Assembly: GCF_028473665.1 (NCBI RefSeq)
Contig: NZ_CP098774.1
Coordinates: forward strand, 1,798,001 to 1,862,000
Direction: 5' to 3'
DNA from: Sphingomonas sp. QA11
GTDB taxonomy: Bacteria > Pseudomonadota > Alphaproteobacteria > Sphingomonadales > Sphingomonadaceae
Length of the DNA: 64,000 bases
Shown: positions 24,681-34,978 of the stretch, one piece after another
Layout of the letters: the number at the start of each line of letters is the position of its first letter
How positions within the stretch are numbered: position 1 is the stretch's first letter
The notes under the pieces: model-generated
The model's database searches: none
Seen by the model: only the letters and a program-made list of their open reading frames with translations
What the model was told of the DNA's origin: nothing
Position numbers and translations under genes: made by a program

Positions 24681-27481
24681 CAGAATTGTGTCCCTACGTT
24701 GAATGTAACGAGCTTGGTATCGTCGCTCGGGTCTTTGAGCAAAGCATAAGCAACGTCGATACGAAGCGGCCCGAACGGCGAGTTCCAGTTGACGCCCGCT
24801 CCGACCGACAGCCGGGGCTTGGCGGAATCACCACCGAAACGTTCGAGAAACGGCTGCACCGTCCGGAGAGCGGGAGCGTTTACCGATGTGCCGGCGCAAT
24901 CAGTGCCCCCCAGCGTCGCGGAATAGCCGACTTTGCAGGTCGTGGTGAAGCCGGCATGATCTGCGTCGGTCGTCGGAACGGTGTATAGCGGGTTGCCGTT
25001 GTTAAACAGCTGCGTCTCCAGCGGCAGCACCGTCTTCTTGCCTGTGAACGGATCGACGAAGACCGGGAAGGTCGCTGTCGGCAGCGGCCGGGTGATGCCG
25101 AACAACGCACCGGCCTGGATGTAGATCGACGGACGCAGGCCCATCTCGCGCGCACCCGCACCGAGCGGAATCTCCATCTCAAGCCGGCCCAGATAATAAG
25201 CCCGGCCACCCAGGGCGTCATCGACGAACTGCGTACGGTCCGTCTGCAGCGTCTGGTTGCCGGTTGTCTGGTCCGTGACATAATTGATGCGCTGAACTCG
25301 TGGGCCGACGCCGCGGATATCGAAGCCGCGGAAATCGGGTTCGCCGAGATAGAAGCGGTCGGTGATGCGAACACTGTCGATGCCCTCTCCACGACTCTTC
25401 TCGAGCGACTTGATGTACCCGCCCTCGGCATTCGCCGAGAGGATGAAGCCGCTGCCAAGCCCCCAGTATTTCGCGCCCTCGAAGCGCGTGCGGACATATT
25501 TCACGTCACCGCCGAGCCCGGCGAAATCGGCGCTGAAGACCAGTCGCTTTCCCGCACTTGGCCGCAAGCGGCTGTTGAGGCTGTCGTTGATCAGCGAGAA
25601 ACCGACCGACGACGTAACGCGGTTGCCGATCGCGTCGCAGAGATACCGCCCTGCCAGCAACCGATCGCAAACGCCACCGGTATAATAGGTCGACTTGTCG
25701 AGCCCGACCTGATCGTAGGACACGCCATAGCGACCCGACAGCGACCAATATTCGGTCAGCGGCAGGCCCGCGCGAATCTGGAAGCCGGTCGAAACCTGGG
25801 TGTAGGTCGTCTGGCGCTGATCGCCGACATAGTTGAACGCGTTGTAATCGCGGCGGAAGATGTCACCGCCGATCGCGATATTCTTGTCGAACAGATAGGG
25901 CTCGGTGAAGCCGACCTCGACCGATTTCGAATAGCTTGAATAGTTGACGCTGGCACGCAACTCCTGCCCCTTGCCGCGGAAGTTTCGCTGGCGGATCGAG
26001 GCCTGGATGATGAACTTCTCAAGGCTCGAATAGCCCGCGGAAAGCGACAGCTCACCCGTAGACTTCTCTTCCACGTTCGCCGCCAGGACGACACGGTCGG
26101 GCGCCGATCCCTGCGTTTTCTTGATCTCGAACTTCTCCTGGAAGAAACCGAGCGAGTTGATACGATCCTGCGAACGCTTGAGCTGGAAGCTGTTGAACGC
26201 GTCGCCCTCTGACAGGCGGATCTCGCGCCGGATCACCTTGTCCTGGGTCTGGGTGTTGCCGTTGATCTCGATCCGCTCGACATAGGAGCGCTGGGCCGCC
26301 GCGATGTGGAAGTTGATCCCCATCGTCAGCGTTTCTTTGTCGCGGTTGAACTCCGGGTTCACCTCGGTGAAGGCATAGCCGAACAGGCCGGTCGACTCGC
26401 TCAGGCTGTCGACCGAATCCTCGACCTGCTTCGCATTGTACCACTCGCCCTTCTTCATCGGCAGCGTGGCGGCAAGGCGCTTGTTGTCGAAGTCGCGGAT
26501 ATCGCTGTCGACCGACACCTCACCAAATTTGTAGCGAGGACCTTCCTCGACCACATAAGTGATGATGAAGTCCTTCTTGTCCGGAGTCAGTTCGGCGACC
26601 GCTGACGTGACCCTGAAGTCGGCATAACCGTTGGTCAGGTAGAACTGACGCATCTTCTGCTGGTCATAGGCCATGCGATCCTGATCGTAGCTCGTGTTCG
26701 AGCTCAGGAGCGTGCTGAGGCGTGCCTGCTTGGTCGCCATCTCGCCGCGCAGCTTGCTGTCGGAGAACACTTCGTTGCCGAGGATGTTGATCTGGCGGAC
26801 CTTCGATTTCGGGCCCTCGGTGATCTCAAACACGACGTCGACGCGATTCTGGTCGAGCGCGACCATCTTCGGCTCGACAACCGCGGCGAAGCGGCCCTGG
26901 CGACGATAGAGTTCAACGATGCGGCCAACATCCTGACGGACGGCGGTGCGCGTGAAGATCTGCCGCGGCGCGAGCTTGATCTCCTTCTTGATCTTGTCTT
27001 CCTTCAGCCGCTTGTTGCCCTCGAGCAGTACCCGGTTGATCACCGGATTTTCCCGGATGCGCAGCACGATCTCGCCCGATTCGGCACCGCTGATCGACAC
27101 GTCGGCGAACAGATCGCTGGCGTAGAGATCTTTGATCGCCTGATCGAGCGTCTCGTTGGTGAAGGACGTGCCGACGCGGAGCTTGGTATAGGAAAGCACG
27201 GTATCGGATTCGATGCGCTGCGATCCTTCGACTCGCAACGACTTGATCGTCCGGGTCACGGGGGGAGCCACCGGAACTGAATCAGGCTGAGCGGGAGCTG
27301 CTGCGGCCGGTGCCGCCTGTCCCTGAGCTGGTGCAGCTGGTGCAGCTCTACCGCGGGCTGGTGCAGCCTGGCCCGCGGCCGCCTGGGCGCTCGCGGCCAT
27401 CGGCACGCCCGACAACATCGTGCCCGTAAGAAGCACGACGGTGGCGCGGGCGCCGAATGATGTAACCTTGATCGCTGTCAC
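24680..27481 (-). CDS. bamA: Outer-membrane protein assembly factor BamA
   Basis: 933 residues from GTG 27481. Signal peptide, then an unusual Ala/Pro/Gly/Gln-rich linker (about residues 34-73), five POTRA domains (from IKSLRVEGSQRI) and an Omp85 beta-barrel ending FNVGTQF with the terminal Phe. Barrel motifs include VRITDRFYLGEPDFRGFD (split VRITDRFYLGEP / DFRGFDIRGVGPR) and FGPLRIDVAYAL. Inserts beta-barrel proteins into the outer membrane. Upstream of ompH and downstream of rseP. Confidence 0.96.
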   Translation of the reverse strand: MTAIKVTSFGARATVVLLTGTMLSGVPMAASAQAAAGQAAPARGRAAPAAPAQGQAAPAAAAPAQPDSVPVAPPVTRTIKSLRVEGSQRIESDTVLSYTKLRVGTSFTNETLDQAIKDLYASDLFADVSISGAESGEIVLRIRENPVINRVLLEGNKRLKEDKIKKEIKLAPRQIFTRTAVRQDVGRIVELYRRQGRFAAVVEPKMVALDQNRVDVVFEITEGPKSKVRQINILGNEVFSDSKLRGEMATKQARLSTLLSSNTSYDQDRMAYDQQKMRQFYLTNGYADFRVTSAVAELTPDKKDFIITYVVEEGPRYKFGEVSVDSDIRDFDNKRLAATLPMKKGEWYNAKQVEDSVDSLSESTGLFGYAFTEVNPEFNRDKETLTMGINFHIAAAQRSYVERIEINGNTQTQDKVIRREIRLSEGDAFNSFQLKRSQDRINSLGFFQEKFEIKKTQGSAPDRVVLAANVEEKSTGELSLSAGYSSLEKFIIQASIRQRNFRGKGQELRASVNYSSYSKSVEVGFTEPYLFDKNIAIGGDIFRRDYNAFNYVGDQRQTTYTQVSTGFQIRAGLPLTEYWSLSGRYGVSYDQVGLDKSTYYTGGVCDRLLAGRYLCDAIGNRVTSSVGFSLINDSLNSRLRPSAGKRLVFSADFAGLGGDVKYVRTRFEGAKYWGLGSGFILSANAEGGYIKSLEKSRGEGIDSVRITDRFYLGEPDFRGFDIRGVGPRVQRINYVTDQTTGNQTLQTDRTQFVDDALGGRAYYLGRLEMEIPLGAGAREMGLRPSIYIQAGALFGITRPLPTATFPVFVDPFTGKKTVLPLETQLFNNGNPLYTVPTTDADHAGFTTTCKVGYSATLGGTDCAGTSVNAPALRTVQPFLERFGGDSAKPRLSVGAGVNWNSPFGPLRIDVAYALLKDPSDDTKLVTFNVGTQF

Positions 27482-27543
27482 TATCCCACCCCAGTCGGAG
27501 AAAATATGCGGGCCGCCTATCCGCTAGCCCTGCCTCAACCACG

Positions 27544-28677
27544 TCAGCCGATCAACCCGGCCAAATTGTTCCACAGGCCGAACGAACCCAGATCATTGAA
27601 CGTCACCAGCAGCATCAGGGCAAGCAATGCCGCAAGGCCGCCGCGAAACGCCCATTCCTGCACTTCGGGTCCGACCGGCTTACGCCGAACCGCTTCGATC
27701 GCGTAGAAGAACAAGTGACCGCCATCCAGCATAGGAACTGGCAAGAGGTTGATGAATCCCAGATTAATCGACACCAGCGCTATCAACCAGACAAAGGCCG
27801 GCGCGCCGAGGGTCAATTGCTCGCCGGACACTTTGGCGATGCTCAGCGGCCCGCCCAGTTCCTTGACCGAGCGGCGTCCCGTGATGACCTGTCCGAGCGT
27901 CTCGACCATCATGCTGACGATCTCGCCGGTCTGGCGCACGGCGACTGCGGGCGCCTCGATCAGGCTTACGGTCACCAGGACCGGGCGTGCGCTGGCGATA
28001 CCCAGTCGGCCGACACGATATTCGTTGCCGAACCGGTCGCGCTCCACGTCGGTTCCGACCACCGCGTCGCGCGACATCGGCGTGGCGCCGCGCGTGAAAT
28101 CGATTCTCACCCGCTCGCCAGCGCGAATCCGCACATAGCGGACCATGTCGTCGAAGGTTTCGACAGAGCGCCCGCTTAACGCGACGACGCGATCGCCTGC
28201 CTGCAGTCCGGCCTTGGCCGCGGCGCTGTCGGCAGCGATGGCGCCGGCGACGGTCGGCGTACGGCTCTCGCCATAAGCGACCGCGAACCCGGCAAGGATA
28301 AGGATGGCGATCACGAAATTGGTGACTGGCCCGGCCGCGACGATGATCGCGCGCTGCCATACCGGCTTGGAAGGAAAGGTCCGCGCCCGCTCTTCCGGCG
28401 GCAACATCAACCAGTCGGCATCGGGCACGCTCGCCGGGTTCATGTCACCGGCAAAGCGCACATAGCCCCCAAGCGGGAGCCAGCCGAATTTCCAGCGCGT
28501 ACCGCGCCTGTCGGTCACACCGAAAATCTCGCGACCAAAGCCGATCGAGAAAGCCTCGACCTTCACGCCGAACAGGCGACCGGCAAGGTAGTGGCCCATC
28601 TCATGAAGGAACACGAGCGGCCCGATGACGAGCGCAAAGGCCAGAATGGTCAGCAACAGGCCGGGGCTAGTGATCAA
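27544..28677 (-). CDS. rseP: Site-2 protease RseP (M50 family)
   Basis: 377 residues. Zinc motif HEMGH at residues 25-29 in the first membrane helix, a PDZ domain (about 125-200, GLQAGDRVVALSGR), and the second catalytic segment NLLPVPMLDGGHL. Cleaves anti-sigma factors in the membrane. Start is TTG 28677 overlapping the dxr stop, with AAAGGA 9 bases upstream; no other start lies before HEMGH. Confidence 0.94.
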   Translation of the reverse strand: MITSPGLLLTILAFALVIGPLVFLHEMGHYLAGRLFGVKVEAFSIGFGREIFGVTDRRGTRWKFGWLPLGGYVRFAGDMNPASVPDADWLMLPPEERARTFPSKPVWQRAIIVAAGPVTNFVIAILILAGFAVAYGESRTPTVAGAIAADSAAAKAGLQAGDRVVALSGRSVETFDDMVRYVRIRAGERVRIDFTRGATPMSRDAVVGTDVERDRFGNEYRVGRLGIASARPVLVTVSLIEAPAVAVRQTGEIVSMMVETLGQVITGRRSVKELGGPLSIAKVSGEQLTLGAPAFVWLIALVSINLGFINLLPVPMLDGGHLFFYAIEAVRRKPVGPEVQEWAFRGGLAALLALMLLVTFNDLGSFGLWNNLAGLIG

Positions 28678-29831
28678 GCGACGCAGTCCTTTACACGCTC
28701 GCCCGCGAGCCTTCGCGCTTCCGTGTCCACCATCAGGACGTCATCAAGCGTATCGGGGGCGGGCGGATCGTAGCGATCAAGGGTATCGGCGACGATTGCG
28801 GCAATTTCGAGGAAGCCGATCTGGCGCGCCAGGAACGCCGCAACCGCAATCTCGTTGGCTGCATTGAGGATCGCCGGCTTGGCGCCGCCCGCGTCGAGTG
28901 CATGGCGCGCCAGCGCGAGCGCGGGGAATCGCACGGGATCCGGCGCCTCGAAATCGAGTCGGCCGATCGAGACCAGGTCCAGCGGCGCCATCGGCGTTTC
29001 CATCCTGTCTGGCCAGGCAAGGCAATGCGCGATCGGCGTGCGCATATCGGGCGGCCCAAGCTGGGCAAGAGTCGATCCGTCGATATATTCGACCATCGAA
29101 TGGATCACCGATTGCCGGTGCAGGATGATCTCGATCCGGTCGGTCGGTATCGGAAACAGCCGCGCCGCCTCGATCAGTTCGAGACCCTTGTTCATCATCG
29201 TCGCGGAATCGATCGATATCTTGGCGCCCATCGACCAGTTGGGATGTGCCACCGCCTGTTCGGGTGTGACGCCACGCATCTGATCCGTCGTCCATTCACG
29301 GAACGGCCCGCCGCTCGCCGTGAGAATGATACGGCGAACGCGGCCAGCCTGCGCCGCATCGAAGCACTGGAAGATCGCGTTATGTTCGGAGTCCGCCGGC
29401 AACAGGGTCGCGCCGTGATGTGCGGCCGCGGCCAGAATCACGTCACCTGCCGATACCAGGGGCTCCTTGTTGGCAAGCACCACGGTACCGCCCTGCTCCA
29501 CCGCCGCCATGACCGGCTCTAGACCGGCACAGCCGACGATCGCCGCCATCGTCCAGTCGGCGCCGAGATCGGCGGTCCGGCAGACTTCTTCGGGACCGCC
29601 CGCGCAGTGGATATTGGTACCCGCCAATGCCTCTCGCAGCGCCGGAAGGCAGGTCTCGTCGGCTATCACCGCCACCCGGGCACGGGTGCGGATCGCCGCG
29701 GCGGCCAGCTTCGCGACATCGCGATGAGCCGTAAGCGCGAACACCTCGAAACGATCTGGCTCCCGCTCGATCAGGTCGAGCGTGGAACTGCCGACCGATC
29801 CGGTCGCGCCAAGGATGGTAACTGTCTTCAT
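28674..29831 (-). CDS. dxr: 1-deoxy-D-xylulose 5-phosphate reductoisomerase
   Basis: 385 residues from ATG 29831. NADPH-binding motif ILGATGSVGSSTLDLI at the N-terminus, VLANKEPLVSAGD, substrate loop DSEHNAIFQC and SMGAKISIDSATMMNKGLE. Second step of the MEP isoprenoid pathway, feeding undecaprenyl phosphate synthesis by uppS in the same cluster. ATG overlaps the cdsA stop (ATGA); the longer in-frame ORF upstream lies within cdsA and is rejected. Confidence 0.96.
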   Translation of the reverse strand: MKTVTILGATGSVGSSTLDLIEREPDRFEVFALTAHRDVAKLAAAAIRTRARVAVIADETCLPALREALAGTNIHCAGGPEEVCRTADLGADWTMAAIVGCAGLEPVMAAVEQGGTVVLANKEPLVSAGDVILAAAAHHGATLLPADSEHNAIFQCFDAAQAGRVRRIILTASGGPFREWTTDQMRGVTPEQAVAHPNWSMGAKISIDSATMMNKGLELIEAARLFPIPTDRIEIILHRQSVIHSMVEYIDGSTLAQLGPPDMRTPIAHCLAWPDRMETPMAPLDLVSIGRLDFEAPDPVRFPALALARHALDAGGAKPAILNAANEIAVAAFLARQIGFLEIAAIVADTLDRYDPPAPDTLDDVLMVDTEARRLAGERVKDCVA

Positions 29832-30622
29832 GAATAGAATCTCGGCAGAATGACGAGCAGCGCGGCGACCGGCGCGACGGGCACCAGTCCGTCGAGACGA
29901 TCGAGCACGCCGCCATGCCCGGGCAGGAGGTTTCCGCTGTCCTTTACCCCCGCCCGCCGTTTCAGCCAGCTTTCGAACAGGTCTCCGCCCTGCGCCAGTA
30001 CCGCCAGCACCGGTGTAGCAAGCGTCAACCGCCAGGGCAGTCCATAAAATACATGCATTGCCGCGCCAAACGCACCAGCCAGCAGGACGCCCCCGGCCAA
30101 GCCTGCCCATGTCTTGTTAGGACTGATCATAGGCGCCAGCTTGGGCCCGCCGATCGTGCGACCGCTGAAATAGGCACCAATGTCGCAGACCCACACCAGA
30201 GCAAGCGCCCAGAAAGTAAAGACGATGCCCTCTTCCTGCCGGCGGATCAGCAACAGCGCGAGGATGGGCAACCCGACATAAACCGCCCCCAGAGCAAGGG
30301 CCGGGCGACGCTGGACGATAACGATGAAGAACGCCGCTGCCGCAATCAGCCCCAACGCAAAGAAGTCAGGCCCCGCGGCCATCGGCGCCATGATCGCCAG
30401 CGGCACGGACAAGGCAAATTGGGCCAGTCGCTTCTGCGATGCCGTCGCACCGTCTAGATCGGCCCATTCGCCCATCATGAAAATGCCGAGTACTGAACAC
30501 AATACCCAGAATATCGCATCGCCGAACCACAAGGCGGTGACGGCGACCGCGACCAAGCCGAGGCCGACGACCGTACGGAGCGCCAGGTCGGACGGTCGCT
30601 TGGTCGGTGATGTAGTGTTCAC
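29828..30622 (-). CDS. cdsA: Phosphatidate cytidylyltransferase
   Basis: 264 residues, about eight membrane helices. The CDP-diglyceride synthase signature is complete at the C-terminal end: SWLKRRAGVKDSGNLLPGHG followed by GVLDRLDG. Makes CDP-diacylglycerol, the precursor used by PssA at 35133-35999. Overlaps uppS by 4 bases. Confidence 0.95.
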   Translation of the reverse strand: MNTTSPTKRPSDLALRTVVGLGLVAVAVTALWFGDAIFWVLCSVLGIFMMGEWADLDGATASQKRLAQFALSVPLAIMAPMAAGPDFFALGLIAAAAFFIVIVQRRPALALGAVYVGLPILALLLIRRQEEGIVFTFWALALVWVCDIGAYFSGRTIGGPKLAPMISPNKTWAGLAGGVLLAGAFGAAMHVFYGLPWRLTLATPVLAVLAQGGDLFESWLKRRAGVKDSGNLLPGHGGVLDRLDGLVPVAPVAALLVILPRFYS

Positions 30623-31341
30623 AAGCCTCCGAAACGACGCTGGCGATTGCCGAACGCCGCCACTGCGTCGGCCAGGGTGGTCGCATCGAAATCAGGCCAT
30701 AAGGTGTCGACGAACAGCAACTCGGCATAGGCCGCCTGCCAAAGCAGGAAGTTCGACAAGCGGATCTCGCCAGAGGTGCGGATCAGCAGGTCGAGCGGCG
30801 GCAGGTCGCTGGTGTCGAGTTCAGCCTCGATCGCCGCCGTGTCGATCGTCAACGGATCAAGCGTGCCATCGCGCGCCTTTTCGGCAAGCCGCCGAGCCGC
30901 CGCGGCGATCTCTGCCTGCGCGCCATAGTTTAGCGCGATCACCAGGATCGGGCCGGTATTGGCCGCTGTCCGCGCGATCGCATCTTCAACCAGCGTGACC
31001 AGATCCGGCGAGAAGCGGCGATAATCGCCGATTACGCGCAGTTGCACATTCTCGCGCACCATCTCGTCCAGGTCGGTGCGGATGAACAACCGCAACAGAC
31101 CCATCAGGTCGCTGACCTCATCCTCGGGCCTGCGCCAGTTTTCGGACGAGAAGGCGTAGAGCGTCAGCGCCTCGATTCCCATCGCGCGCGCCGCGCGGGA
31201 CACCCGGCGTACCGCCTCGACGCCTTGGCGATGCCCGGCGACGCGTGGCAGGTGCCGCTTCTTCGCCCAGCGGCCATTGCCGTCCATGATGATCGCGACG
31301 TGGCGCGGCAACCCCGCGCCTCCCGCCGGGATCGGTGCCAT
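30619..31341 (-). CDS. uppS: Isoprenyl transferase (undecaprenyl diphosphate synthase)
   Basis: 240 residues from ATG 31341. Catalytic Asp20 in IIMDGNGRWAKKR, FSSENWRRP, and the C-terminal LLIRTSGEIRLSNFLLWQ and FVDTLWPDF motifs define cis-prenyltransferase. Produces the lipid carrier for peptidoglycan and glycan synthesis. 14 bases after the frr stop. Confidence 0.95.
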   Translation of the reverse strand: MAPIPAGGAGLPRHVAIIMDGNGRWAKKRHLPRVAGHRQGVEAVRRVSRAARAMGIEALTLYAFSSENWRRPEDEVSDLMGLLRLFIRTDLDEMVRENVQLRVIGDYRRFSPDLVTLVEDAIARTAANTGPILVIALNYGAQAEIAAAARRLAEKARDGTLDPLTIDTAAIEAELDTSDLPPLDLLIRTSGEIRLSNFLLWQAAYAELLFVDTLWPDFDATTLADAVAAFGNRQRRFGGL

Positions 31342-31355
31342 GGCGGGCGACGAGC

Positions 31356-31913
31356 TCACTTGCCCAGGATTTCCTTTTCCTTGGCCGCAGCGGCTGCGTC
31401 GATATCGGCGATCGTGCTGTCGGTCAGCTTCTGCACCTCGGTCTCGTGCCGTTTGCGCTCGTCTTCGGAGAAGACGCCCTTTTTCTCGTCCGCCTTCAGA
31501 TTGTCCATGCCGTCGCGGCGCACGTTGCGCGCGGCGATGCGTGCCTTCTCGGCATATTGGCCGGCGAGCTTGGCCAGTTCCTTGCGGCGTTCCTCGGTCA
31601 GATCCGGGATAGGAAGGCGCAGCGTCGTGCCATCGACGATCGGGTTCAGGCCGAGCCCGGCCGAGCGAATCGCCTTGTCGGCCGGGCCGACGTTCGACTT
31701 GTCCCACACCTGTACTGACAGCATGCGCGGCTCCGGTGCCGACACGGTCGCGATGGTGTTAAGCGGCATGTGCGAGCCATAGACCTCGACGGTCACGGGA
31801 TCGAGCAACGAGGTCGAGGCGCGGCCGGTGCGCAAGCCCCCGAGATCGTGCTTCAGCGCGTCGACGCTGCCGGCCATGCGGCGTTCGAGATCGACCTTGT
31901 CATAGGCGGCCAT
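31356..31913 (-). CDS. frr: Ribosome recycling factor
   Basis: 185 residues from ATG 31913. Typical RRF features: [18 protein letters not shown] and the C-terminal [19 protein letters not shown]. Dissociates post-termination ribosomes with EF-G. Start codon lies 14 bases inside the pyrH gene end, so the two are translationally coupled. Confidence 0.97.
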   Translation of the reverse strand: MAAYDKVDLERRMAGSVDALKHDLGGLRTGRASTSLLDPVTVEVYGSHMPLNTIATVSAPEPRMLSVQVWDKSNVGPADKAIRSAGLGLNPIVDGTTLRLPIPDLTEERRKELAKLAGQYAEKARIAARNVRRDGMDNLKADEKKGVFSEDERKRHETEVQKLTDSTIADIDAAAAAKEKEILGK

Positions 31914-32655
31914 TGGCTTCCTCCTCTTCGTTTCTGACGATCGTCGACGTCCCCTCGCCCCGCAGGACGGCGGCGAGATTGCCTCCGCCGCGAATGTTGA
32001 AGACGACGATCGGAATATTGTTCTCGCGGCACAATGCCACGGCGGCGGCATCCATCACCTTGAGATTGTCGGCAAGTACCCGGCCGAAGCTCAGGCTCTC
32101 ATAACGGGTGGCCGTCGGCACGATCTTGGGATCGGCATTGTAGACGCCGTCGACGCTGGTGCCCTTGAACAGCGCATTGCAGTTCATCTCGGCGGCGCGA
32201 AGCGCGGCTGCGGTATCGGTGGTGAAGAACGGATTGCCGGTGCCGGCGGCGAAGATAACGATCCGGCCCTTCTCGATATGGCGCTCCGCGCGTCGGCGGA
32301 TATAGGGCTCGCACACGCTCGCCATCGGGATCGCTGACTGGACGCGGGTCTGCACGCCGATCTTTTCCAGCGCGTTCTGCACCGCCAGCGCGTTCATCAC
32401 GGTCGCCAGCATGCCCATATAATCTGCGCTGGTGCGATCGAAGCCCTTGGCCGCCGCCGCGAGCCCCCGAAAGATATTGCCGCCGCCGACGACCAGGCAC
32501 AATTCATGCCCGGCCTCCTTGGCTGCCTTGATCTCGCCCGCGACACGGTCGACGGTCGCCGGGTCGATACCGAACTGGTTCGGACCCATCAGGACCTCGC
32601 CAGACAATTTCAGCAAAATGCGTTTGAAGCGCGGTATTGTCACAAGTTCCAACAT
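31900..32655 (-). CDS. pyrH: UMP kinase
   Basis: 251 residues from ATG 32655 (GTG 32643 possible). Amino-acid kinase fold with [40 protein letters not shown] and [13 protein letters not shown]. Converts UMP to UDP. First gene of the pyrH-frr-uppS-cdsA-dxr-rseP-bamA-ompH-fabZ run, following the tsf terminator. Confidence 0.97.
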   Translation of the reverse strand: MLELVTIPRFKRILLKLSGEVLMGPNQFGIDPATVDRVAGEIKAAKEAGHELCLVVGGGNIFRGLAAAAKGFDRTSADYMGMLATVMNALAVQNALEKIGVQTRVQSAIPMASVCEPYIRRRAERHIEKGRIVIFAAGTGNPFFTTDTAAALRAAEMNCNALFKGTSVDGVYNADPKIVPTATRYESLSFGRVLADNLKVMDAAAVALCRENNIPIVVFNIRGGGNLAAVLRGEGTSTIVRNEEEEANGRL

Positions 32656-32797
32656 GCTGAGGGCCGGGGCGGCGCGAACCTTAGTAGCGCGCCAGCGCGA
32701 TGCCAAGCGATGATACCACTCGCGAACGGTGCAGAACCGATGCACCGTCCAGTCGAAATCGTTATATCACAGCTATTTAAATAACAACATATAAGAA

Positions 32798-32827
32798 GGG
32801 CGAGGCCGGCAATGCCGGACCTCGCCC
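32798..32827 (-). terminator. Terminator after tsf
   Basis: Stem of 8 + 5 bp (GGGCGAGG / CCTCGCCC and CCGGC / GCCGG, one bulged base, 3-base loop), followed on the minus strand by TTCTTATATGTTGTT. It ends the rpsB-tsf transcript before the pyrH promoter region. Confidence 0.85.
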
Positions 32828-32849
32828 CCCATATTCGGTATCGAAGCGA

Positions 32850-33770
32850 TCAGACGCCGGCGGCCGCCGCGACTTCAGCCGCGAAATCGCTGACTTCCTT
32901 CTCGATGCCCTCGCCGAGCTGGAAGCGGACATAGTCCTTCAGCTCGATCGGCTTGCCAGCCGCCTTGGCGGCATTGGCGACGACATCGGAGATCTTGGTC
33001 TTGCCGTCCATCACCAGCAGCTGGCTGACCAGCGCGTTTTCCTTGCGGTACTTCGCGATCGACCCTTCCACCATCTTGGCGACGATGTCTGCCGGCTTGC
33101 CCGATTCGGCGGCCTTCTCGGTCGCGATCGCGCGCTCGCGCTCGATGATCTCGGGGTCGAGACCGTCCTCGTTCAGCGCCAGCGGGAAGGCAGCGGCGAT
33201 GTGCATCGCGATCTGCTTGCCCAATGGTTCGAGAACGTCGGCACCGGCTTCGCTCTCGAGCGCAACCAGCACGCCGATCTTGCCGAGGCCGGCAGCGGCG
33301 GCGTTGTGGACATAGGGAACGACCGCGCCCGACGTCACTTCAAGGCGCTTGGCGCGACGGATCGTCTGATTCTCGCCGATCGTCGCGATGTTGTTGGTCA
33401 GAATTTCCTCGACGGTCTTTTCCCCGAGTTGCGCAGCCTTGATCGTCTCGATCGAATCGCCCAGCTCGAGCGCGACCGAGGTCACGTCGCGGACAAACGT
33501 CTGGAACTGGATGTTCCTGGAGACGAAGTCGGTCTCGGAATTGACTTCGACCGCAGCGCCCTTGGTGCCGGACACTTCGATGCCGACCAGGCCTTCGGCC
33601 GCGGTGCGGCTCGATTTCTTGGCGGCGGCGGCGAGGCCCTTGGTGCGCAGCCAGTCCATCGCGGCGGTCATGTCGCCGTTGTTTTCCGTCAGCGCCTTCT
33701 TGCAGTCCATCATGCCCGCGCCGCTCTTCTCGCGCAGATCCTTCACTGCTGCTGCCGTGATCTCGGCCAT
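32850..33770 (-). CDS. tsf: Translation elongation factor EF-Ts
   Basis: 306 residues. N-terminal UBA-like domain with [19 protein letters not shown], the EF-Tu-contacting motif SETDFVSRN, and a C-terminal dimerisation region. Guanine-nucleotide exchange factor for EF-Tu. Follows rpsB, as in most bacteria. Confidence 0.97.
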   Translation of the reverse strand: MAEITAAAVKDLREKSGAGMMDCKKALTENNGDMTAAMDWLRTKGLAAAAKKSSRTAAEGLVGIEVSGTKGAAVEVNSETDFVSRNIQFQTFVRDVTSVALELGDSIETIKAAQLGEKTVEEILTNNIATIGENQTIRRAKRLEVTSGAVVPYVHNAAAAGLGKIGVLVALESEAGADVLEPLGKQIAMHIAAAFPLALNEDGLDPEIIERERAIATEKAAESGKPADIVAKMVEGSIAKYRKENALVSQLLVMDGKTKISDVVANAAKAAGKPIELKDYVRFQLGEGIEKEVSDFAAEVAAAAGV

Positions 33771-33803
33771 GTCTCTTGTCCTCTTGTGCTTCGGATATGG
33801 TTG

Positions 33804-33837
33804 CGGACGGGGAAAGGCCTGCGCCCTACCCCGTCCG
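33804..33837 (-). promoter_or_regulatory. Hairpin between rpsB and tsf
   Basis: 9-bp stem CGGACGGGG / CCCCGTCCG with a 16-base loop in the 86-base rpsB-tsf gap. Without a T-run; may act as an attenuator or processing site that sets the tsf:rpsB ratio. Confidence 0.45.
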
Positions 33838-33856
33838 TATGTCAGTTCGGCGACGC

Positions 33857-34732
33857 TCAGGCGTCGAGCTGGCGCTCTTCCTCGGCTGCAACGGTCTCGT
33901 CGGCCGCCGGAGCGACGGCTTCGGGTGCCGCAGCGGGCGTGAAGTCGATCGCTTCGACCGGCGCGGCGGCAAGCGCCGGCTCGACGGTCAGCGCTTCCTC
34001 GACGGGCGGAGCCTCCATCGAACCGACATCGACGCGACGCGCCATCTGCTCATGGCCACCACGGGTCGCTGCGATAGCGATCGCCTCGCAATACAGGCGG
34101 ATGGCGCGGCTGGCGTCGTCATTGGCGGGCACCGGGAAGGCGATGCCGTCCGGCGACACGTTCGAATCGAGGATCGCGACGACGGGAATGCCGAGGGTGT
34201 TGGCTTCCTTGATCGCCAGCTCCTCCTTGTTGGCGTCGATCACGAACATCACGTCCGGGATACCGCCCATGTCGCGGATGCCGCCGAGCGAAAGCTCGAG
34301 CTTGTCCTTCTCGCGGGTGAGCTGAAGCACTTCCTTCTTGGTCAGGCCGTGCGTGTCGCCCGAAAGCTGCTCTTCGAGCGTCTTGAGGCGCTTGATCGAG
34401 TTGGAGATGGTCTTCCAGTTGGTGAGCATGCCGCCCAGCCAGCGATGGTTGACAAAATGCTGGCCCGAACGGCGGGCCGCGTCGGCGACGGGCTCCTGCG
34501 CCTGGCGCTTGGTGCCGACGAACAGCACCTTGCCGCCTGCCGCGACCGAAGCGTTCACGAATTCGAGCGCGCGCGCGAACAGCGGCACGGTCTGCGAGAG
34601 ATCGAGGATATGGACGCCGTTGCGGTCGCCAAAGATGTAGGGCTTCATCTTCGGGTTCCAGCGGTGGGTCTGGTGGCCGAAGTGCGCGCCCGTTTCGAGC
34701 AATTGCTGCATGGTGACGACAGGTGCCGCCAT
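33857..34732 (-). CDS. rpsB: 30S ribosomal protein S2
   Basis: 291 residues from ATG 34732 (preceded by GGAAAGGAA). The S2 core is clear ([62 protein letters not shown]). The C-terminus has an Ala/Glu/Val-rich extension of about 50 residues. The in-frame extension upstream of ATG 34732 is the leader and is rejected. Confidence 0.97.
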   Translation of the reverse strand: MAAPVVTMQQLLETGAHFGHQTHRWNPKMKPYIFGDRNGVHILDLSQTVPLFARALEFVNASVAAGGKVLFVGTKRQAQEPVADAARRSGQHFVNHRWLGGMLTNWKTISNSIKRLKTLEEQLSGDTHGLTKKEVLQLTREKDKLELSLGGIRDMGGIPDVMFVIDANKEELAIKEANTLGIPVVAILDSNVSPDGIAFPVPANDDASRAIRLYCEAIAIAATRGGHEQMARRVDVGSMEAPPVEEALTVEPALAAAPVEAIDFTPAAAPEAVAPAADETVAAEEERQLDA

Positions 34733-34759
34733 AAGGTAGTTCCTTTCCGGTTGTGCCTC

Positions 34760-34811
34760 TGGGAAGCGAGTAATCCGGATTGCTCCGGACACCGGCGATG
34801 TGTGCTTCCCA
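34760..34811 (-). promoter_or_regulatory. Structured leader of rpsB
   Basis: Outer 8-bp stem TGGGAAGC (34760-34767) / GCTTCCCA (34804-34811) encloses an inner 6-bp stem TCCGGA / TCCGGA (34774-34779 and 34784-34789). It lies 28 bases before the rpsB ATG on the minus strand. S2 operons are autoregulated by 5' structures in other bacteria, so this is a candidate regulatory leader. Confidence 0.5.
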
Positions 34812-34978
34812 TGCGGTGTGAAGGCGCGGCCTCTAGCTGAGCCTCTGTTGGAAATCAAGCATTGACAATGGGAACATCAAGAGAACATACAGTGACCGCA
34901 ACAGGGACATGGAACGGAACGCAAGGCTCCGCGGTTCTCCGGCTTCGGTTTCTGCCCACGCAATCAGGGAGTTGGGCA

